DNA from: WTFY01 sp026713925
GTDB lineage: Bacteria; Pseudomonadota; Gammaproteobacteria; UBA4575
Reading direction: 5' to 3'
NCBI GenBank assembly: GCA_963662355.1
Contig: OY759361.1
Location: forward strand, 1,054,001 to 1,118,000
Length of the DNA: 64,000 nt
Shown here: piece after piece, positions 62,461 to 64,000 of the stretch
Numbering within the stretch: the stretch's first letter is position 1
Layout of the letters: the number at the start of each line of letters is the position of its first letter
Position numbers and translations under genes: made by a program
The notes under the pieces: model-generated
What the model was told of the DNA's origin: nothing
The model's input: the letters and a program-made list of their open reading frames with translations, nothing else
The model's database searches: none

Positions 62461-62745
62461 TTATTTTGCTGGCTTGACGGCTTTGACCATTCCGCCAATC
62501 TTGGCGCATGTACCTTCAGGCACATAGACCCATTCATGCTCGGAGTTATCTTCGGTAGCTTGCCCTGAACACTGGTGCGCACCATCGAAAGAACCGCAAT
62601 CATTCATTCCTGCCTTGGATACACCTGCACATTTTTCCCAGTTTTTGGGGGCATCAGGTACGGCCATCGCATTCTGCGCCGCAAGGCCTGCACCGATTGC
62701 AAAGATTCCTGCAATGGTAGATCGAAGTATTGTTTGTTTGTTCAT
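62461..62745 (-). CDS. Bufferin-type RiPP precursor (DUF2282, BufA1 family)
   Basis: A 94-residue precursor whose signal peptide (SIP-like STIAGIFAIGAGLAAQNAMA) directs it to the periplasm. The mature part has four cysteines, at residues 39, 50, 59 and 80 of this start: EKCAGVSKAGMNDCGSFDG, AHQCSGQ and VPEGTCAKIGG. The NDCG and PEGTC motifs are the DUF2282/bufferin pattern. In Caulobacter bufferin 1 the central cysteines become thiooxazoles, the outer ones form a disulfide and the peptide binds copper. AAGGAG is 9 nt from the ATG at 62745 and abuts the ATG at 62754, so 62745 is the start. No DoxX-like bufD is seen nearby. Confidence 0.88.
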   Translation of the reverse strand: MNKQTILRSTIAGIFAIGAGLAAQNAMAVPDAPKNWEKCAGVSKAGMNDCGSFDGAHQCSGQATEDNSEHEWVYVPEGTCAKIGGMVKAVKPAK

Positions 62746-62789
62746 GGGTTTCATCTCCTTGGGCTGATGTAAAGTGAGCGCTTTGCGTT

Positions 62790-62808
62790 CTTGTCGTTCA
62801 ATGACAAG
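62790..62808 (-). promoter_or_regulatory. Inverted repeat upstream of the bufferin operon
   Basis: A perfect 6-7-6 inverted repeat (CTTGTC-N7-GACAAG), 45-63 bp upstream of the precursor start. The spacing and symmetry fit an operator for a dimeric regulator. No regulator gene is adjacent, and no ECF-sigma type promoter was recognised, so the controlling factor is unknown. Confidence 0.4.
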
Positions 62809-62965
62809 CCACTTTTTGGACCGTGGCTCCTGGGTTTAGTTGCAGAAGGTCATCAGGTTATGGGGGTCGGCAGTTGGGCAAAACAGTCCGGTGTCCACAC
62901 TATATTATTCACATATCTTTCGCAAAGAATTCTGAATTTTGCACCGTCACACAATGAGTGTGTGG

Positions 62966-63457
62966 CTACAGACAGGCCTTGATGATGCCATCGATATACC
63001 GGTATGTGTACTGGTATCCATGAGCCCACTGGCTCTTGCGGGGACCCGCAACATTCAGCGAGCAGACCTTGAATTTCTGAAAGAAGTCCAGGGCGCCTGT
63101 TGTCACCGGTTCGATCCTATCCAGGTGTGCGTTTACCAGCATCAAGGGCCTGTCGTATTGTTCACAAAAACCTGCGGTAAGGGCAGTGCCCCCTTTCAGT
63201 TTATGCGTATAGATGATCAGGGTGCCATCACTTTGCAGAACGTTTTCACGTGTACGGTCTGCATAGTTATCGCTGGCATGTTCTCGCAGCGGGTATCGGG
63301 CATGTATCACTCCATCTTCTGCTCTGCGGCCCCGGGGGCAATAACCGCCGCAAGGGAAGTGATTGTCGAGCGCAGCATCCAGTGCAGCCCGGTCAACGCC
63401 CGTTTGCCCGCCGGATATGATTTTCCTCAGGAAATATGTCCGGTCAGAAGCCGCCAA
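62966..63457 (-). CDS. Circularly permuted YpsA/SLOG family protein
   Basis: A 163-residue protein of the SLOG superfamily (annotated in databases as putative molybdenum carrier). The nucleotide-binding loop is IISGGQTGVDRAALDAAL at residues 13-30, followed by CGGYCPRGRRAEDGVIHARYPLREH and LIIYTHKLKGGTALTAGFCEQY, all typical of the permuted YpsA form. The start is TTG at 63457. Function unproven; members may sense nucleotide ligands and occur near stress or defence genes. It shares the strand with the bufferin genes, 220 bp upstream of the precursor. Confidence 0.85.
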   Translation of the reverse strand: MAASDRTYFLRKIISGGQTGVDRAALDAALDNHFPCGGYCPRGRRAEDGVIHARYPLREHASDNYADRTRENVLQSDGTLIIYTHKLKGGTALTAGFCEQYDRPLMLVNAHLDRIEPVTTGALDFFQKFKVCSLNVAGPRKSQWAHGYQYTYRYIDGIIKACL

Positions 63458-63586
63458 GGCATTGTTCAGGAGACAGCCCGTGGAGCACCCTTTGCGTTCC
63501 TCATTGAGATCCTGTGTCCGGGTGCTTCACGCGGGAGCGCGAACCGGGATGCAACCCGGCAGGGGGTACTTGTCAGGGGCAGTGTG

Positions 63587-63620
63587 TGAAGCCCCATAAG
63601 TGAGTGCTCATGGGGCTTCA
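63587..63620 (-). terminator. Terminator-like hairpin after pckG
   Basis: A perfect 11-bp stem (TGAAGCCCCAT / ATGGGGCTTCA) with a 12-nt loop, 15 bp after the pckG stop. It is GC-rich and strong but is not followed by a T-run on the pckG strand, so termination may be Rho-assisted, or the hairpin may protect the 3' end. Confidence 0.5.
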
Positions 63621-63634
63621 TGTGAAGATCTGCG

Positions 63635-64000
63635 TCAGGCAGCCTTGCTTTGAAGGGCAGAGGATATCTTGCTCAGTTCACTGCGTATGGTTTCTGGAAT
63701 ACGATCACCAAACTCGTCAAAATATTTGCCGATTTCCGATGCTTCCTGCTCCCACTGCGCCACGTCAACGGATAGCAGGGCCTGCATGGTTTCACTCGAG
63801 ACATCAATGCCGTCGGTATTGATGTCTTCAGGGTTTGGCAGGAAGCCAATGGGCGTTTCTCTTGCCTCAACGCTGCCATCACAGCGGTCGACAACCCAGG
63901 CCAGCACACGCATGTTTTCACCAAAACCCGGCCACAAGAACTTGCCATCCTCATCGCGGCGGAACCAGTTCACATGAAAGATTTTCGGCAGCTTGTCTGA
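63635..64000 (-). CDS. pckG: Phosphoenolpyruvate carboxykinase (GTP), C-terminal end
   Basis: Interconverts oxaloacetate and PEP using GTP; the N-terminal 80% lies beyond the right edge. The visible 121 residues begin SDKLPKIFHVNWFRRDEDGKFLWPGFGENMRVLAWVVDR, the hallmark C-terminal segment of the GTP-type enzyme, which distinguishes it from the ATP-type PckA. It ends in a helical tail (ETMQALLSVDVAQWEQEASEIG). In a serine cycle organism the PEP/oxaloacetate node is directly relevant, but linkage is only by distance. Confidence 0.92.
   Translation of the reverse strand, partial: SDKLPKIFHVNWFRRDEDGKFLWPGFGENMRVLAWVVDRCDGSVEARETPIGFLPNPEDINTDGIDVSSETMQALLSVDVAQWEQEASEIGKYFDEFGDRIPETIRSELSKISSALQSKAA

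Overview
The window is a stretch of a proteobacterial chromosome, almost certainly from a gammaproteobacterium. The main evidence is gene order: hemA-prfA-prmC facing TPR lipoprotein-lolB-ispE-tRNA-Gln-prs-rplY-pth-ychF, together with pcm-rhodanese-tolC-waaA, mreBCD facing gatCAB, an E. coli-type MsrA and kdkA. The left edge carries malyl-CoA lyase and serine-glyoxylate aminotransferase of the serine cycle, next to a methanofuran/tetrahydromethanopterin formyltransferase homologue. This suggests a C1-using (methylotrophic) organism. No rRNA and no intact mobile element was found.

Layout: (1) 1-3.9 kb, minus strand: serine cycle/C1 cluster (mclA partial, sgaA, an ftr/fhcD homologue, 5-formyl-THF cyclo-ligase family). 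(2) 4-5.6 kb: ilvD. (3) 5.9-9.7 kb: a ferric iron ABC importer (fbpABC) behind a Fur-box-like palindrome. (4) 9.8-13.7 kb: glnE and ilvE. (5) 13.9-25.8 kb: lipopolysaccharide inner-core region (hldE, two GT9 heptosyltransferases, kdkA, waaA) with a DUF6165 gene, an unrecognised membrane protein, tolC-rhodanese-pcm, and an unassigned radical SAM/Gfo-Idh-MocA pair. (6) 26-34 kb: thiC, msrA, pdxH, three small unrecognised genes, metY, ibaG, rnd and a ChaN-like gene. (7) 35-41 kb: mreBCD and gatCAB, diverging. (8) 41-51.5 kb: hemA-prfA-prmC and the lolB-to-ychF housekeeping run, with tRNA-Gln(TTG) and tRNA-Met(CAT).

(9) From 51.5 to 60 kb the gene density drops and the region looks accessory. It holds an SLC13-type transporter with TrkA-C domains, two outer-membrane beta-barrel proteins, a group II PLP decarboxylase, a gamma-glutamylcyclotransferase-like gene, two copies of a conserved hairpin-bearing intergenic element, and remnants of an IS3 transposase and an NAD(P)-binding gene. 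(10) 60-62.8 kb carries a SYLF protein and a compact bufferin-type RiPP operon: a four-cysteine DUF2282 precursor (BufA1-like), a DUF692 multinuclear iron oxidase (BufB-like) and a DUF2063 partner (BufC-like). (11) The right edge has a circularly permuted YpsA-type protein and the 3' end of GTP-type pckG.

The most notable points are the bufferin operon, the stand-alone archaeal-type formyltransferase among serine cycle genes, the paired intergenic structured element, and mreC, whose conserved N-terminus continues upstream of any ATG/GTG/TTG start. Function calls come from reading motifs, not from database searches.
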